A stretch of 64,000 bases of DNA from assembly GCA_900473795.1 (NCBI GenBank), contig UCMT01000044.1, positions 62,001-126,000 on the forward strand. The letters are read 5' to 3'. The notes under the pieces are model-generated. The model was not told the DNA's origin. It saw nothing but the letters and a program-made list of their open reading frames with translations, and made no database searches. The stretch is from Hyphomicrobiales bacterium. Lineage in GTDB: Bacteria; Pseudomonadota; Alphaproteobacteria; Rhizobiales; Rhizobiaceae. Of the stretch, positions 46,160-55,162 are shown in pieces (positions within the stretch are counted from its first letter, which is position 1; every line of letters begins with the position of its first letter). Made by a program: the position numbers and the translations under genes.

Positions 46160-47263
46160 ATGCCTGACCACCTGACTTTCGAAGGGGAGCGCTTGCGCCT
46201 AGCACGCGTTGCCCAAGGTTTAACGCTTGATGATCTGGGCGCGCGAGTTGGCGCGACACGTCAGTATTTGAACCAGTTAGAGCAAGGCACAAAACTGCCT
46301 ACTGGACAGATGACTGACGCGCTGGCCGCTGCGATCGGCGTAACCACGCAGTTTTTTTACATGGCGTTGAAGGGAAGCGTGCGTCCAGAGCAGTGTCATT
46401 TCCGCAAACAGCGCACCACGCCAATGTCCGTTGTCAGCCAAGTCATAGCGCGTGGCACCTTGCTCGACAAGTTTGTAGCCTCGTTGGATCGGGAACTCGA
46501 CCTGCCGCAAGTTTCTTTTCCTGACGTCCAAGCCCATACTGCTTCTGAGATAGAGGAAGCAGCAGACGCTGCTAGAGGCGTATGGAAACTTGGTTCGGGT
46601 CCGATCTCTAGCATGATGCGCGTTGTGGAGAATGCTGGGGCCGTGGTCGGCTTCTTCAACGGCGTTTCGGAGAGGGTTGATGCACTTTCAATAGATCGTC
46701 CTCGCCCACTTATCATACGAAGTGAGGCCAAACCCGCCGCTGTTAGACTACGTTTTGACTTAGCACATGAATGCGGACATTTGGTCATGCACCGGGGCAT
46801 CGAAACGGGCGACAAGGTCACTGAAGGGCAAGCTAATCGCTTCGCGAGTGCTTTTCTGCTGCCTCGGTCATCGTTTATCCATGAGTTCAGTCGAGCGCGA
46901 AGTCTAAACTGGCAGGCAATATATGATATGAAGTTGCGGTGGAAAGTGTCTGCCGCTGCAATCATACGTCGAGCGTATGATCTCAATATTATTTCTGCGG
47001 ACCAGTATCGCACGGGCTATATCCACCTCAGTAAAACGGGCCAGAAAAAGTCTGAGCGCTACGACGATAAAATTCCTGCCGAAGAACCCGAATTGCTCCA
47101 AACCGCCATGATGGAACTTGAGAAAGCTTTCCCAGGTGCAGTGAGGCGGCTGGCTTACGAGGCGGGTTTAAATGATATGATGTTTGCCAGTGTATCGGGA
47201 CTACAGTTACCGCCGGTCGCGCATGACGAAAGTGACAATGTGATCCCCTTTGCCATGAGGTAG
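46160..47263 (+). CDS. Xre-family regulator with ImmA/IrrE metallopeptidase domain
   Basis: A 367-aa two-domain protein. An N-terminal Cro/C1-type helix-turn-helix (RLRLARVAQGLTLDDLGARVGATRQYLNQLEQG) is joined to an ImmA/IrrE zincin with HECGH at 203-207 and a downstream Glu (EGQANRFASAFLLP). Members cleave a repressor or partner in response to DNA damage or phage. It is the second gene of an operon with the 202-aa protein and may autoregulate the promoter at 45471. Appears intact. Confidence 0.88.
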   Translation: MPDHLTFEGERLRLARVAQGLTLDDLGARVGATRQYLNQLEQGTKLPTGQMTDALAAAIGVTTQFFYMALKGSVRPEQCHFRKQRTTPMSVVSQVIARGTLLDKFVASLDRELDLPQVSFPDVQAHTASEIEEAADAARGVWKLGSGPISSMMRVVENAGAVVGFFNGVSERVDALSIDRPRPLIIRSEAKPAAVRLRFDLAHECGHLVMHRGIETGDKVTEGQANRFASAFLLPRSSFIHEFSRARSLNWQAIYDMKLRWKVSAAAIIRRAYDLNIISADQYRTGYIHLSKTGQKKSERYDDKIPAEEPELLQTAMMELEKAFPGAVRRLAYEAGLNDMMFASVSGLQLPPVAHDESDNVIPFAMR

Positions 47264-47306
47264 CTTGGGTCTCATCAAAGACGACAAACAGCAGACAAAA
47301 GACTCG

Positions 47307-48419
47307 TCAGAGAATCCCCCACGCCCGAAACCTCCCCCTCCCTGTCATCTCCCTCAGGCCCAGCTCCAAAACAATCCGCCGCGCCGCCTGCGGCGTGACG
47401 TCGAGCGCCTTCGCCACCATTCCGGCCGACACGAGCGGCTTTGCCATCACCAACTCGACCAGTTCCGGCAGTTTTGAAGAAGTCCGGCGCCCGTCCAGCT
47501 TTCGGTCCATCATTGTCTTAGCCAGCGTCAGCCGGTCATGCTCTTTCATCCCGATTTCTGCACCGGCGATCAGACCGTGGGCGATGGCCAGCAGCCGGGT
47601 TTCCCGGTCGCGATGCCGGCGTCGATCGACGGGAATGGTTTTCAGGCCGAGATTGATCGCGGCGAGATGGACACCGCTGGTGATGCCAGCCTGGCGCAGG
47701 ATGGAAGCGGCGAACAGCCGGCCGAGCCAGGGCGCATGTTGCAGCACCGACAATTCGTTCCAGGCATCAAGGGTGACGATCGCCTGCAGAACCGCCGGCA
47801 AGTCTTGGGTCTGTCTTGACACACCCCGCCATTCGTCGAGCCGTGCGTCCTCGTCCCAGTCGAGATCATACACCAGCGGATCTTTTTCCACCGCGTCGGC
47901 GCGACCGGACCGTGTTGCGATCTCGATCGCGGCCTCCGATCGGGCGAGCACCGCATCGATGGCGGCATAGTCGACGCCAGGAAGAGTTTCGATGTCGTCG
48001 GTGCCTTCCCCCTCCCCTTCCGGATCGCTTGCGACCGCGCGCCGGCCGGTACCGATCGCCTGGGCATCATCCGCATCGGCCGATGTGATCTCAGCGGTTT
48101 TGCGCAAGGTGCGAATGCCGTCGGCCGACAACGCCCACCCCGGCAGCTGCGCGGCGATGCGCCGGCGGGTGCGCAGCACGTCGCGGGCGATGGTCAGCTC
48201 GTGGGTGGGCGTGCGGATGTCGCGGGTGGCATCATGAAGGACCAAGTCTTCCAAGTGGACGAGTTCGCCGTCGATCCACAGCGAGGCGCAGGCGTCGGTG
48301 AAATGAGCGCGCTCGATCCAGCCCTGCCCAACCTGCGAACGGGCGATGCGCTCGTCGAGACGCGCGAGCGCGATGCCGGTGTGGCTTTTAGTTTGTGATT
48401 TCAAACCCGCAAACGTCAT
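47307..48419 (-). CDS. RHE_PE00001-type DUF1612 protein, N-terminus aberrant
   Basis: A 370-aa protein of the DUF1612 family with a C-terminal helix-turn-helix ([40 protein letters not shown]), common on rhizobial plasmids. Family similarity starts at [12 protein letters not shown]; the first ~15 residues ([14 protein letters not shown]) do not fit, and relatives have some 15 more conserved residues there. The 5' end therefore appears replaced at about 48385 by foreign DNA next to tniA. A GTG start at 48452 is an alternative. Confidence 0.8.
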   Translation of the reverse strand: MTFAGLKSQTKSHTGIALARLDERIARSQVGQGWIERAHFTDACASLWIDGELVHLEDLVLHDATRDIRTPTHELTIARDVLRTRRRIAAQLPGWALSADGIRTLRKTAEITSADADDAQAIGTGRRAVASDPEGEGEGTDDIETLPGVDYAAIDAVLARSEAAIEIATRSGRADAVEKDPLVYDLDWDEDARLDEWRGVSRQTQDLPAVLQAIVTLDAWNELSVLQHAPWLGRLFAASILRQAGITSGVHLAAINLGLKTIPVDRRRHRDRETRLLAIAHGLIAGAEIGMKEHDRLTLAKTMMDRKLDGRRTSSKLPELVELVMAKPLVSAGMVAKALDVTPQAARRIVLELGLREMTGRGRFRAWGIL

Positions 48420-48487
48420 ACGCCCGTTAGGTTTAGGAGATAAATGCAACACGATTTTCCGCTAACGATTTCAGTGAACCTCCAATC

Positions 48488-50140
48488 TTGCCAAAGCGAT
48501 TGCACGATCGAACAACGACGACGGCTGTAGCAATCTCGGCCGACCAATGGTCGACGGCGCGCCGCATAGCGCGTGAGCTGGACAAGATTCTTGATGATGG
48601 CGGCCCAAGGCAGACTGCCATTGCGCGTGCGGCGGCCGAGCTGCGGCTGACGGTCCGGCAAATCTACAATCTCCTGGCCCGCTATAGGACCAATCGGACG
48701 GTGACAGCCATGCTGCCGCGCACCGGCGAAACCCGGCGCAAGCGGCTTGCGGAAGCGATCGAGGAGATCATCTGCACGACACTACGCGAGCAATGGCTGA
48801 TCCTGGAGGCGCCTCCGCTCGCACCCGTCGTCGCCGAGATCCGCGCCCGCTGCGAAGAAGCCGGCCTCGCCCAGCCCTCTTATGTCACCGTCGGCCGCCG
48901 CATTCCGGCGTTGTTTTCGCCTGAAGAGATTGCCAAGAAACGGTCAGCCAATCTAAAGCACCTGCTGCGGCTGAAACCACGGCCGGGCTACATTCATGCG
49001 GCGCACCCGCTCGACGTCTGTCAAATCGATCACACACCGACCGACATCAATTTCGTCGAGGTCGTCGACGGCGGCGGAGTGTTCGTCGGTCGTCCTTACC
49101 TGACGATCGTCACCGATGTGGCGACACGAGCCATTCTCGGTTTCTGCCTGACCTTGGAAAAGCCTTCGGTCTTGTCCGTCGCGCTTTGTCTCGCCCAGGC
49201 AATTTGCCCAAAAGACGCATGGCTTGCGGCCCGCAATCTCGATCATGCGTGGCCAATGTTTGGCCGGCCGCGGCTGCTCGTCACGGACTCGGCGAAGGAG
49301 TTCAAGGGGCATGCGTTCCAACGTGGCTGCGATGACTATGGTATCCGGATTCGCTATCGCGATCGCGGCCGAGTCCACCAGGGCGGCGTGGTCGAACGAC
49401 TGCTGGGCAAGCTCAATTCAGTTCTCGTCACTTATCCGGGTTCGTCGGGACGCTCGGTGGCCGACCGAGACAAATATCCGTCCGAGCAGCGCGCTCGTTT
49501 GAACTTCGCAGATCTGGAGCGATGCGTTGCGCTCGCCGTGATCGATCACAATCTTCAGGAAAATTCCAAGACGCTGAAGGTGCCGACCACGGAATGGCAC
49601 CGCAACGGGGCGGCTCTGCCTCGCTTCGACGACGATCCACAGCGCGTGCTGCTGTCGTTTCTGCCGGGCGCGGAAAGGCAGTTGTCGCCGCAGGGGATCA
49701 ATATGTTCGCCTTGCACTATTATTCGCCATGGCTCGGTGCCCTCATTCCACAACGTGATCGCCTCGGAAAACTGGAGGTGCGATACGATCCGCGGGACAT
49801 CAGCAATGTCTATATCCGTGATCCGGAGACCCGGCAGTTTCGACCCGTCGAGCGACGCGACGGTCAGCGAACGCCGCTGACGCTGTGGGAGCAAGAAGCC
49901 GAACGGAGCTTCCGGCGCTCAGCAAACCACCGTTCAAGCGTCGAGAAGGTGGCGTTTCGGCGTGAGATCACGGCAATTGCGGCTGCAGCGAAACCTACCA
50001 AGCGTCAGTTGCGCGACGCAGTGCGCAGCGCGCACGCTACCGCGGCCGTAAAGCCATATGAAGCCGTGCGGCCACAAGCGCCGGATCCCGCCGGACATCC
50101 GGAACGCGAGAAGCGCCGGCTCCCAGTCGAGGACTGGTAG
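48488..50140 (+). CDS. tniA: TniA, DDE transposase of the Mu/TnsB type
   Basis: A 550-aa protein. N-terminal DNA-binding helices (RQTAIARAAAELRLTVRQIYNLLARYR) precede an RNase H-fold catalytic core with Asp181 (VCQIDHTPTD), Asp267 (LLVTDSAKEF) and Glu303 (QGGVVERLLG), then a Mu C-like beta-barrel and a basic tail. It catalyses strand transfer together with TniB. The TTG start is used because no ATG lies near the conserved N-terminus. It is 6 bp from tniB. Confidence 0.9.
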   Translation: MPKRLHDRTTTTAVAISADQWSTARRIARELDKILDDGGPRQTAIARAAAELRLTVRQIYNLLARYRTNRTVTAMLPRTGETRRKRLAEAIEEIICTTLREQWLILEAPPLAPVVAEIRARCEEAGLAQPSYVTVGRRIPALFSPEEIAKKRSANLKHLLRLKPRPGYIHAAHPLDVCQIDHTPTDINFVEVVDGGGVFVGRPYLTIVTDVATRAILGFCLTLEKPSVLSVALCLAQAICPKDAWLAARNLDHAWPMFGRPRLLVTDSAKEFKGHAFQRGCDDYGIRIRYRDRGRVHQGGVVERLLGKLNSVLVTYPGSSGRSVADRDKYPSEQRARLNFADLERCVALAVIDHNLQENSKTLKVPTTEWHRNGAALPRFDDDPQRVLLSFLPGAERQLSPQGINMFALHYYSPWLGALIPQRDRLGKLEVRYDPRDISNVYIRDPETRQFRPVERRDGQRTPLTLWEQEAERSFRRSANHRSSVEKVAFRREITAIAAAAKPTKRQLRDAVRSAHATAAVKPYEAVRPQAPDPAGHPEREKRRLPVEDW

Positions 50141-50146
50141 CCCGAT

Positions 50147-51025
50147 ATGTCGGATCATCTGCTTGAACATGTCCGGCCGTATCTCGAGCGTGATCGAGAA
50201 GAACGGATCGCTTATATCCGCGCCCCGCGTTGGATCGGGCACGATGTCGCAAAGGACGCCCATCGGCGGCTGACCGAGCTTTTGTCCCGGCCAGCGTCAT
50301 TGCGAACCCAGGGCCTGATGTTGGTCGGCCCCTATGCCAATGGCAAGACGATGATTGCAGAGCGGTTTGCGGTCGAACATCTTAGAACTGCGCCCGAACA
50401 GAAAGTGTGGATAGCCCAGACCCGTGAAGGCGCCGGACTTGGCCACTTCTATGGAAGCATTCTCCAGGCGCTGCGGACACCTGGCGGCGATATGCGGGAT
50501 GTCGGCCGCAAGGCCGAGCAACTCGATCATTTGCTGGCTAACCTCAGGCCGAGAGTGCTAATCTTCGACGAATTCCACAATGCGCTGCGGGGTCGAACCC
50601 GCGATGTCGAGGCTGTGTTTGCGTTCCTGCGGCGGATCGGTCGTCAGTTCGATGTCTCGCCGGTGCTGATCGGCGAGGTCGCCGTCTACGACTTCGTCAA
50701 CGCCACCAGCGAGATGGCGAGCCGCTTTGATCCGATCGCGGTTCCACGGTGGCAATATGACGAGGACTATCTCATGCTCCTCGACAGCCTCGAGGCGGCG
50801 TTGCCGCTCTCCCGATGTTCGGATTTGTCGAACGAACCATTGGCACGCCTGATATTCAGCCTCTCGGAGGGGCTGATTGGCGAGATTGTCGCCATCGTCA
50901 CGAAGGCGGCCATCGCAGCGATCAAGTCGGGTGCGGAACGCATTACCAAGGCCGGCGTCGATGATCTGCCCCATGTGCCGATCTCGCAGCGTCGCAACTC
51001 GCCTCTGCGCCAGAGCCTTCTATGA
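50147..51025 (+). CDS. tniB: TniB, AAA ATPase of transposition
   Basis: A 292-aa AAA protein: Walker A GPYANGKT at 61-68, Walker B ILFDEFHNALRGR type (LIFDEFHNALRG) and a C-terminal lid. It activates TniA and relates target choice to TniQ, like MuB and TnsC. The stop codon overlaps the tniQ start by 4 bp (ATGA). Confidence 0.92.
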   Translation: MSDHLLEHVRPYLERDREERIAYIRAPRWIGHDVAKDAHRRLTELLSRPASLRTQGLMLVGPYANGKTMIAERFAVEHLRTAPEQKVWIAQTREGAGLGHFYGSILQALRTPGGDMRDVGRKAEQLDHLLANLRPRVLIFDEFHNALRGRTRDVEAVFAFLRRIGRQFDVSPVLIGEVAVYDFVNATSEMASRFDPIAVPRWQYDEDYLMLLDSLEAALPLSRCSDLSNEPLARLIFSLSEGLIGEIVAIVTKAAIAAIKSGAERITKAGVDDLPHVPISQRRNSPLRQSLL

Positions 51026-52062
51026 CGGCCGTCGATGATCTTGGCCTGACGATCGACATCCGCGAGCGATACCGTGACGTCGTTTCGGAAAAGTGGCCCG
51101 TCATCGTCACGCCGCAGCACGACGAGTTGCTGTCGAGTTGGCTGCATCGGCTCGCTTATGCCAACGGGATTGCGCCGCGACCATTCGCCCGCGTGCTCGG
51201 GCTGAATGCCGGGATGTGGTCGGCCTCGCTGGACCTCAAGCTTCCGGCCGACGTCGAGAACCTGCTTCGCGCGCACACCGGCATTTCACCACAGCGACTC
51301 TCGGCGATGATGCTGACGCGCTCATCGTTGAAACCGCTCCTTTTGCCGCTTCGCAGCAGCGGACGACGCGACAGTTCGACCTGGCTGCAGTTCTGCCCCC
51401 GATGCCTAGCCGAGGACGCGCAGCCGCATTTTCGGCAGCAATGGCGGTTGGCGATCCAAGTTTCATGCGCGACGCATCGTTGCGGATTGCGCGACCGATG
51501 CCCATCCTGCCGCAGCCGCATTGCAGCTTTCGATCAGACCGAACTCGTCCCACAGCACTTCTGCATTCGCTGTGGTTTCGATCTGCGCCGCGCATCGAAA
51601 GTTCCGATGAGCCCGCCGGCTGTGCGGCTGAACCAGTGCATCAACGATATTTGCCGGCTGGAGGCGATTACCGGGTCACTACGCAGCGGCGTGCTCGTCC
51701 AACGTCTGCTGCGCATGCCCAGCGTTTCCGATCGCTTTCCGACGGCGTCCCTGAGTAGCCTGTCCACATCGATGCGCATCCGATGTGTCGAACGGCTTGC
51801 GAACCGACCAACCGATTGGTTGACCGCCGACGAAGATGCCATGGCCGCACATTGGCGGCGTTCCATCCTCTTGGCGGGTGGCCACGCCCCCTTGATCGCG
51901 CAGCATGCGGATGCGCTCGAGCAAAAAAGACACCGACGCCCCGCGACGAGCCGCCGCAAGCCGACGGCGGAACTTTCGGCCCTATTGGGAGCCTATGTTC
52001 GGATGATGGAAGATCCTCGCCGGCGACGAACCCGCCACCAGGGTGGGAGGCATTCAGGATGA
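51022..52062 (+). CDS. tniQ: TniQ, target-selection protein
   Basis: A 346-aa TniQ/TnsD-type protein. It has the TniQ N-terminal pattern ELLSSWLHRLAYANG and zinc-binding pairs in FCPRCLAED, CATHRCGLRDRCPSC and FCIRCGFDLR. It guides insertion by binding a target site or partner. The last gene of the tni operon; it converges with an MFS gene 8 bp away. Confidence 0.92.
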   Translation: MTAVDDLGLTIDIRERYRDVVSEKWPVIVTPQHDELLSSWLHRLAYANGIAPRPFARVLGLNAGMWSASLDLKLPADVENLLRAHTGISPQRLSAMMLTRSSLKPLLLPLRSSGRRDSSTWLQFCPRCLAEDAQPHFRQQWRLAIQVSCATHRCGLRDRCPSCRSRIAAFDQTELVPQHFCIRCGFDLRRASKVPMSPPAVRLNQCINDICRLEAITGSLRSGVLVQRLLRMPSVSDRFPTASLSSLSTSMRIRCVERLANRPTDWLTADEDAMAAHWRRSILLAGGHAPLIAQHADALEQKRHRRPATSRRKPTAELSALLGAYVRMMEDPRRRRTRHQGGRHSG

Positions 52063-52070
52063 CGATCTGA

Positions 52071-53294
52071 TCAGACGCTGTCTGCTGCCGTCTTCGACCT
52101 TGCAAACGGACGCTCGACCGCAAGCGTGATGCCGACGAAGGCAAGCACGCTGATCACGCCGACCGCAGACACCAGCCACAGCGACGCGACGACCCCCATC
52201 CCCGACATCGAGGCCGACATGCCGACCGGAGCGAGCGCTGCCGTCAACTGCTTGGCCGATGTGCACCAGCCAATACGGCGGCCATATCCCTCCCGTCCGA
52301 ACAGCTCCAGTGGCAAAGTGCCGCCGACGATGCTCGTCAGACCGGAACCCAGGCCGACGCAGATGGCGAACAGGACGGCTCCCGCCATCCATGGCGCCGT
52401 GGCAAGGAGGATCGCCAGGCCAATCGGCAGCAGCACCGCAGCGATCACGGCAAGCCACATCTGAGAGAGGTCGCGCCCGAAGACGAGGTTAATGAGGCGG
52501 CTGGTGACTTGCGCGGGTCCGAACAGCGCTGCCACGAGCAGGCCGGCTGCGCCGAGGCCGAGCGCCTGTGTCAGGGGAACCATGTGGACCAGGATCGCCG
52601 ATAGGGCATAGCCCTCCACGGCAAAGCCGACGAGCATCAGCAAAAACACCAGCGTGCCGTTGCTCGGGCGCGGTGCATCGTTTTTCAACGAGCGTGGCTC
52701 GCCCCGGGCATCGGAAACCGCGCGTGATGTCAGCCTTCCCAAGACGAGGTGCACGGGAAAGCAGACGAAGGCGTTCAGTCCGGCATAGGCGAGGAAGATT
52801 TCCCGCCATGAAAGCGCGCCATGCAGCCACGAAGTCATAGGCCAGAACAGAGACGAGGCGAAGCCTGCAATGAGGGTCAGATGGACAATCGACGTCTGTG
52901 CGCTCCGCCCGCCGGCCTGGACGATCGCCGTGAACGCCGTTGCATAGAGGACGGCGGCCGAGACGATCTGGGTGAGCGCCAGCGCTATGGCGAAGGTTAT
53001 GGGGCCAGGCGACATCGCGGTCGCGACAAGCGAGAGCGCGGCGCCGATCGAGCCCGCCGCCATCAGGCGCCCCGCGCCGATCATGTCGGCGAGCCGTCCG
53101 GACAACGGGGCAACGAGACTTCCGACAAGGAGGGCAAGAGAGAACGCCCCGAACACCCACTCCGGTGATCGGCCGATATCGCGGGCGATGTCCGGCACGA
53201 GAATGCTGAGGGCATAGTACAACGTGCCGTATCCGATGATCTGCGTGACGCCGAGACCCCAGACCGTCCAAAGCGGCAGTTTCCCGTCCTCCAT
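52071..53294 (-). CDS. MFS transporter, likely metalloid-linked exporter
   Basis: A 407-aa protein with about 12 hydrophobic segments and the MFS signatures GRLADMIGAGRLMAAG between TM2 and TM3. It starts two bases after the flavoprotein stop codon, so the two are translated together under ArsR-type control. It probably exports a product made or bound by that flavoprotein. The upstream in-frame extension belongs to the overlapping gene and is not counted. Export of arsenic compounds is inferred from context. Confidence 0.8.
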   Translation of the reverse strand: MEDGKLPLWTVWGLGVTQIIGYGTLYYALSILVPDIARDIGRSPEWVFGAFSLALLVGSLVAPLSGRLADMIGAGRLMAAGSIGAALSLVATAMSPGPITFAIALALTQIVSAAVLYATAFTAIVQAGGRSAQTSIVHLTLIAGFASSLFWPMTSWLHGALSWREIFLAYAGLNAFVCFPVHLVLGRLTSRAVSDARGEPRSLKNDAPRPSNGTLVFLLMLVGFAVEGYALSAILVHMVPLTQALGLGAAGLLVAALFGPAQVTSRLINLVFGRDLSQMWLAVIAAVLLPIGLAILLATAPWMAGAVLFAICVGLGSGLTSIVGGTLPLELFGREGYGRRIGWCTSAKQLTAALAPVGMSASMSGMGVVASLWLVSAVGVISVLAFVGITLAVERPFARSKTAADSV

Positions 53295-53296
53295 CG

Positions 53297-54703
53297 TCAA
53301 ACGCCTTCGCTGACGCGTTCGGATTGCCCGCCGGATGGAGGGCAACCGCAGCCGGATTTCCCCGCCGATTTCGCCACCGCGTCGGCCGCGCAGCACGCAT
53401 CCACCGCGGCCGGCGCGGGACCTCCGCAACATCCGCCCGACGGCGCGCTACCAACAACTGCGCTGCAAACACCCGTTTCGGGAAGGACGAGTTCGACGCT
53501 GCGGGCGGACGCATGGTCGCCCGCGATCTCAGCGACCACCGAACGGACCTGCTCGTATCCGGTCTTCATCAGGAAGGTCGGCGCGCGGCCGTAGGACTTG
53601 GAGCCGACGATATAGAAGTCCTTCTCGGGGTGGCCAAGCTCCTCGACGCCGTGCGGCGGTACGGTCCCGCAGGAATGGAGGTTCGGATCGATCAGCGGCG
53701 CGAGCGCCGGCGGCGCTTCGACGGCCGGATCGACCTCGATCCTGAGCTCGCGCAGGAACGCGAAGTCCGGCCGGAAGCCGGTCACGACCACGACCTGGTC
53801 GACACCGAGCCTGAGCGGCTTTCCACCCGCCTGAGCCTCGATCGAAACGCGGCCGTCCTCGCTGGTCAGGCCTTGCACCGAAAACGAGGTCAGCATGTTC
53901 AGGTGCCCGTCGACAATCGCCCGTTTGGCCGCCAATCCGAGCGCGCCCCTCTCGGGCAACTGGTCGTTCAGGCCGCCGCCGAGGAGGCGATCGACGCCGT
54001 GATGTCGGAGCGCCCAGAAGATCTCGGTCCGGGGATCGGTCTCCTGCAGTTCCATCAGGGCCAGCGCGACGTTGATGGCGGAATGTCCGCTCCCGACCAC
54101 GAGCGTCCGCTTTCCGATGAAGTCGGCACGCCGGGTACCGGCGACGTCGGGAATACCATAGGACACCCGGTCGGAGAACCGCTCGCCACGGACGGGCAGA
54201 CCGTTGGCGCCCATGGGATTGGGCTGCCCCCAGGTGCCGGACGCGTCGATGACCGCCCGGACGATGGCGTCGTGCTCGCCGTCTCCGTTTGAGTAGCGGA
54301 CGACGAACGGCCGTTCGTCACGCCCGATGGAGGAGACCTTGTCGAAACCGCTGCGCGCCACTGCGGTCACGCTTGCTCCGAGCCTGAGCCCGCGAGCAAT
54401 CGCGGGGACACCGGAAAGCGGCAGAAGGTAGTCCTCGACGATCTCCCGTCCCGTCGGCAGATGGTCCGGCACTGGCGCCGCCCAGCCTGTGGCATCCAGG
54501 AGGTTCCGCGCCGCGTCGTCGATGTTATATTTCCAGGGGGAGAAGACCCTCACATGCCCCCACTCCAGGAGCGCCGCGCCGACGGAAGCGCCGCGTTCCA
54601 GGATCAGCGGCTCGATGCCGCGCACGACAAGGCGGGCGGCTGCCGCAAGCCCGACGGGGCCAGCGCCGACGACGGCGACGGGCAGGCTTTCATTCGAGGT
54701 CAT
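53297..54703 (-). CDS. FAD/NAD(P)-binding oxidoreductase with Cys-rich tail
   Basis: A 468-aa flavoprotein. FAD-binding GAGPVGLAAAARL is at the N-terminus and a second Rossmann site VVGSGHSAINVALALME in mid-protein, as in flavin monooxygenases of the CzcO/ArsO kind. The last ~60 residues hold seven cysteines (413, 425, 426, 437, 438, 452, 454) in clusters such as GGCCGGP and CGCPP, suitable for binding a thiophilic metalloid. It follows AAAGGAGC and forms an operon with arsR and an MFS exporter. The exact reaction is unknown. Confidence 0.8.
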   Translation of the reverse strand: MTSNESLPVAVVGAGPVGLAAAARLVVRGIEPLILERGASVGAALLEWGHVRVFSPWKYNIDDAARNLLDATGWAAPVPDHLPTGREIVEDYLLPLSGVPAIARGLRLGASVTAVARSGFDKVSSIGRDERPFVVRYSNGDGEHDAIVRAVIDASGTWGQPNPMGANGLPVRGERFSDRVSYGIPDVAGTRRADFIGKRTLVVGSGHSAINVALALMELQETDPRTEIFWALRHHGVDRLLGGGLNDQLPERGALGLAAKRAIVDGHLNMLTSFSVQGLTSEDGRVSIEAQAGGKPLRLGVDQVVVVTGFRPDFAFLRELRIEVDPAVEAPPALAPLIDPNLHSCGTVPPHGVEELGHPEKDFYIVGSKSYGRAPTFLMKTGYEQVRSVVAEIAGDHASARSVELVLPETGVCSAVVGSAPSGGCCGGPAPAAVDACCAADAVAKSAGKSGCGCPPSGGQSERVSEGV

Positions 54704-54717
54704 GGCAGCTCCTTTTG

Positions 54718-54739
54718 TATTTCCCGAATTTTCGAAATA
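54718..54739. promoter_or_regulatory. second ArsR-type operator, upstream of the flavoprotein
   Basis: 22-bp site TATTTC-N9-CGAAATA, 15 bp from the flavoprotein start codon. It has the same half-sites and length as the operator upstream of arsR at 55121-55142. Likely bound by the ArsR protein encoded between them. Confidence 0.65.
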
Positions 54740-54760
54740 TGAGAGCAAAAAAGGGGGCGG

Positions 54761-55081
54761 TCACACGGCCGCTACCTCCGGTCGTTTGGCGCAGCCGGCG
54801 TCGGCGCAGCATTCGTCGACGAGATAGCCGATGAGGGCGTTCATGTCGCGGTAGCTGGCCGTGCAGATTAGTGTCGTCGCCTGGCGTTCCTGCACAACCA
54901 ACCCGGTGTCCACGAGCCGCTTCAAATGGTGTGAGAGCGTCGACGCCGGGATGTCGAGCTTTTCCTGGAGCCGCCCGACAGGCAGGCCGTCGTCGCCGGC
55001 GCGGACCAGCGCCCGAAAAATGCTGAGGCGCGTTACATTGCCGAGGGCTTCGAGCTGGGAGGCTGCTTTTTCGATAATCAT
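54761..55081 (-). CDS. arsR: ArsR-family metalloid-responsive repressor
   Basis: A 106-aa winged helix-turn-helix protein (RLQEKLDIPASTLSHHLKRLVDTGLV). The metalloid site is probably Cys91, Cys92 and Cys97 in DECCADAGCAK at the C-terminus, with Cys73 nearby; this is a different position from the classic CVC of the R773 ArsR. It starts at ATG 55081, weak site; a TTG further upstream is less likely. The gene sits between two matching 22-bp operators and controls the flavoprotein-MFS genes and itself. Confidence 0.9.
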   Translation of the reverse strand: MIIEKAASQLEALGNVTRLSIFRALVRAGDDGLPVGRLQEKLDIPASTLSHHLKRLVDTGLVVQERQATTLICTASYRDMNALIGYLVDECCADAGCAKRPEVAAV

Positions 55082-55120
55082 GGAAATAGCAATATCGCGG
55101 GTGCTGACGCCTGTCAACTA

Positions 55121-55142
55121 TATTTCGATAAATCTCGAAATA
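55121..55142. promoter_or_regulatory. ArsR operator upstream of arsR
   Basis: TATTTCGA and TCGAAATA form a perfect 8-bp inverted repeat with a 6-nt spacer, 40 bp upstream of arsR. AT-rich dyads of this kind are typical targets of ArsR repressors. A second copy lies at 54718-54739. Confidence 0.75.
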
Positions 55143-55162
55143 AGCAATTAGTCCGGCCGGGC

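Larger units (their letters stand above)
48385..52062 (+). mobile_element. Tn402/Tn5053-like transposition module (tniABQ)
   Basis: tniA, tniB and tniQ in tight order without a tniR resolvase. The left edge probably lies near 48385, where the DUF1612 gene loses family similarity. Around it, an RYGATTTY motif recurs at 48397, 48452 and 48467, which could be transposase binding sites. The right edge was not found; the ars-like cluster immediately beyond tniQ may be cargo or the host DNA. Confidence 0.6.
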
